Origin: an uncultured Paenibacillaceae bacterium
Lineage (GTDB): Bacteria; Bacillota; Bacilli; Paenibacillales; DA-C8
Direction: 5' to 3'
Length of the DNA: 15,001 nucleotides
NCBI GenBank assembly: GCA_937957685.1
Contig: CALGAO010000022.1
Coordinates: 1-15,001, forward strand
In this document: in pieces, positions 13,482-15,001 of the stretch
How positions within the stretch are numbered: the first letter of the stretch is position 1
Layout: the number at the start of each line of letters is the position of its first letter
Notes under the pieces: model-generated
The model's input: only the letters and a program-made list of their open reading frames with translations
Told to the model about the DNA's origin: nothing
The model's database searches: none
Position numbers and translations under genes: made by a program

Positions 13482-14264
13482 ATGCGAAACGAACTTTATC
13501 AGCATTTCCATCCTGATGAGAAGCCCTTTATCGACAAGTCTGACGAATGGTTGATGAAAGCGGCCTGGGAGCACCAGGTGAAGAGGACGGACTTTCTCGA
13601 CCCGCGGCAGGCTTTTATCTTGTCCAGCCTGGCGAACCGATATGACGGGGTGCAGGTGGTTTATGACGGAGGGTATCCGGAGGCCGAACGCAAGCGGGCG
13701 CTGATCATGCCGGATTACCGGGATCCCGAAGCGGAGGATGCCGGGGTCAGCCTGCTGGCCATCACCTCGGAGGACAGCCGCTTCTCCGAGCTCGACCATG
13801 GGGATTTCCTGGGGGCCATCCTGGGCCTCGGGATCAAGCGCGACAAGGTGGGGGACCTCCATCCGGGCGAGGCCGCATGCCACTGTCTGGTCGCTTCGGA
13901 GATCGCGGATTACATCCGCCTGAATCTGCGTCAGGTGCATCGCGCGCACGTCTACACGGACCTGCTGCCGCTGGATCGGCTCAAGACCGTGCGGACCGAG
14001 CTGGATGAGATGACGTTTACCGTTGCTTCCATGCGCCTCGACGCCATCCTGGGCGATGTGTACAAGCTGAGCCGGGCGAAGGCGTCGGCGCAGGTCCAGG
14101 CCGGGCATTGCAAGCTCAACTGGAAGGTGGAGGAGAATCCGTCGCGCGAGCTTCGGGAAGGCGATATCGTCTCGCTGAAGGGCTACGGGAGGTTCAAGAT
14201 CCTCGAAGCTCAAGGCGTGACGAAGTCGGGACGGATCCGCGTGAGAGCGGGCAGATATCGCTGA
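13482..14264 (+). CDS. ylmH: S4-domain RNA-binding protein YlmH
   Basis: YlmH is an S4-type RNA-binding protein; in B. subtilis it has been linked to ribosome-associated quality control on stalled 50S subunits, where its S4 domain resembles RqcP. The 260-residue product starts MRNELYQHFHPDEKPFIDKS. It has an N-terminal domain with KRTDFLDPRQAFILSSLANR and FLGAILGLGIKRDKVGDL, and a C-terminal S4 domain (about 183-255) with MRLDAILGDVYKLSRAKASA, then VQAGHCKLNW and EGDIVSLKGYGRFKI. ATG 13482 has GGGAGA (13471-13476) upstream and lies 20 nt after ylmG. No abnormality was seen. Confidence 0.95.
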   Translation: MRNELYQHFHPDEKPFIDKSDEWLMKAAWEHQVKRTDFLDPRQAFILSSLANRYDGVQVVYDGGYPEAERKRALIMPDYRDPEAEDAGVSLLAITSEDSRFSELDHGDFLGAILGLGIKRDKVGDLHPGEAACHCLVASEIADYIRLNLRQVHRAHVYTDLLPLDRLKTVRTELDEMTFTVASMRLDAILGDVYKLSRAKASAQVQAGHCKLNWKVEENPSRELREGDIVSLKGYGRFKILEAQGVTKSGRIRVRAGRYR

Positions 14265-14318
14265 AGCAGGCTGGATATTTTTCGGGTTCCAGCAGGATTT
14301 GTGCAGTTTTGTGTCGAA

Positions 14319-14358
14319 TATCAGAATGTATATCTGTCAACATACCTAGTTTCTGATA
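14319..14358 (+). repeat. Inverted repeat just upstream of the divIVA ribosome-binding site
   Basis: TATCAGAA (14319-14326) and TTCTGATA (14351-14358) are perfect 8-bp complements 24 nt apart; ATGT (14326-14329) and ACAT (14340-14343) can pair inside. The right arm ends 4 nt before GGGAGGTG. It could be an operator or an RNA hairpin affecting translation. TGTATATC (14327-14334) within it resembles an extended -10 element, so a divIVA promoter may lie here, but no good -35 was found. Confidence 0.4.
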
Positions 14359-14376
14359 CCAAGGGAGGTGCGACTG

Positions 14377-14871
14377 ATGCCATTAACGCCACTGGATATT
14401 CATAACAAGGAATTCAGCCGCAAGATTCGCGGATACGACGAGGACGAGGTCAATGAGTTTCTTGATCAGATCATCAAGGACTACGAAGCGCTGATTCGCG
14501 AAAATAAGGAACTGCAGGCTCAGTTGGAAGCGATTCAGGAGAAGGTTAACCACTTCAAGACGATGGAGGAGACGCTCAGCAAGACGATCGTTGTCGCCCA
14601 GGAAGCTGCCGACGAGATGAAGGCGAATGCGAAGAAGGAAGCGCAGCTGATCATCAAGGAAGCTGAGAAGAACGCCGATCGGATCATCAACGAATCGCTC
14701 GCCAAATCGCGCAAGATCGCCCTTGATTCCGAAGAATTGAAGAAGCAGGCGATGATCTACCGGACGAGATTCCGCTCGCTTCTAGAAGCGCAGCTCGATC
14801 TCCTGAATTCGGAGACCTGGGATTCGTTTGAGACGATGACGCAGGAGCTGGACAAGGCGAGAGAAGACTGA
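14377..14871 (+). CDS. divIVA: Cell division/polarity protein DivIVA
   Basis: DivIVA is a coiled-coil protein that binds negatively curved membrane at septa and poles. It positions Min proteins during growth and helps anchor the chromosome pole during sporulation. The 164-residue product has the same length as in B. subtilis. The lipid-binding N-terminal domain (1 to about 55) starts MPLTPLDIHNKEF and continues RGYDEDEVNEFLDQIIKDYE (18-37). Long coiled coils follow (about 30-65 and 70-135), rich in Glu/Lys heptads. The membrane-contact position equal to B. subtilis Phe17 is Ile17 here, still hydrophobic, and Arg18 is kept. ATG 14377 is chosen over GTG 14368 because it restores the conserved MPLTP and has GGGAGGTG (14363-14370) at 6 nt. 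The end is followed by a terminator. Confidence 0.97.
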   Translation: MPLTPLDIHNKEFSRKIRGYDEDEVNEFLDQIIKDYEALIRENKELQAQLEAIQEKVNHFKTMEETLSKTIVVAQEAADEMKANAKKEAQLIIKEAEKNADRIINESLAKSRKIALDSEELKKQAMIYRTRFRSLLEAQLDLLNSETWDSFETMTQELDKARED

Positions 14872-14901
14872 AGGTATCATCCATTCATCCTGCATAACCA
14901 T

Positions 14902-14939
14902 GTCCCTTGCGCAACAGGTCTCGGCGAAGGGACTTTTTT
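14902..14939 (+). terminator. Intrinsic terminator after divIVA
   Basis: GTCCCTT (14902-14908) pairs with AAGGGAC (14927-14933), with CG/CG possible inside, and is followed by six T (14934-14939) and GTTGT. It closes the ylm-divIVA unit. In B. subtilis ileS with a T-box leader comes next. The remaining bases (14940-15001) show no gene and no recognisable T-box sequence. Confidence 0.85.
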
Positions 14940-15001
14940 GTTGTCCTGATGGCCGTAAGGAGCCGATTCGCCCAACTATGGGGATGAAGGCGCCGTCATA
15001 T

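Noticed and set aside
14940..15001. Possible start of a T-box leader for ileS
   Set aside because: Gene order in B. subtilis suggests it, but no T-box or specifier-like sequence is recognisable in the 60 remaining bases. The preceding hairpin is adequately explained as the divIVA terminator.
1..15001. Search for CRISPR, tRNA, rRNA, insertion sequences, phage or toxin-antitoxin genes
   Set aside because: No repeated spacer pattern, cloverleaf, transposase, integrase or toxin-like small gene pair was seen; the window is a conserved chromosomal core.

Overview
The window reads as one continuous chromosomal stretch of an endospore-forming Firmicute, the division, cell-wall and sporulation (dcw/spoIIG/ylm) cluster. 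Protein sequences are close to Bacillus subtilis, but GC content looks well above B. subtilis (high fifties by eye). murA sits between murB and divIB, and TTG starts are common. A Paenibacillaceae-type organism is my best inference; the sequence alone does not prove the genus. All genes are on the + strand. I see no rRNA, tRNA, CRISPR array, insertion sequence or phage gene.

Region 1 (1-4939), precursor synthesis and early division: the 3' end of a SEDS glycan polymerase (spoVE/ftsW), murG, murB, murA and divIB/ftsQ. Two spacers are unusually structured. The murG-murB spacer holds a cluster of short palindromes. The murA-divIB spacer holds three consecutive hairpins, and the start of divIB there is uncertain.

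Region 2 (4940-7768), Z-ring: an AT-rich spacer carries a possible unannotated small membrane-protein ORF, a weak terminator, a sigma-H-like promoter and a sigma-A-like promoter. ftsA and ftsZ follow, closed by a very strong intrinsic terminator.

Region 3 (7769-10615), compartment-specific sporulation sigma factors: a spoIIG-type promoter with a Spo0A-box-like site, spoIIGA (pro-sigma-E protease), sigE with its pro-sequence, a sigma-F/G-like promoter, sigG and a terminator.

Region 4 (10616-15001), the ylm block: a ylmC-type PRC-barrel protein, a long intergenic hairpin, pgeF/ylmD, ylmE, sepF, ylmG, ylmH, divIVA and a terminator. The window ends about 60 nt after that terminator; in B. subtilis ileS would follow.

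The functional logic is that of B. subtilis. MurA/MurB/MurG make lipid II, the SEDS protein and DivIB act at the septum, FtsA and SepF tether FtsZ, and DivIVA marks curved membrane. SpoIIGA, SigE and SigG turn the asymmetric septum into compartment-specific transcription. I found no clearly novel multi-gene system. The most worthwhile leads are the small ORF downstream of divIB, the hairpin-rich murA-divIB spacer, the promoters and a 14-bp motif shared upstream of spoIIGA and ylmC.
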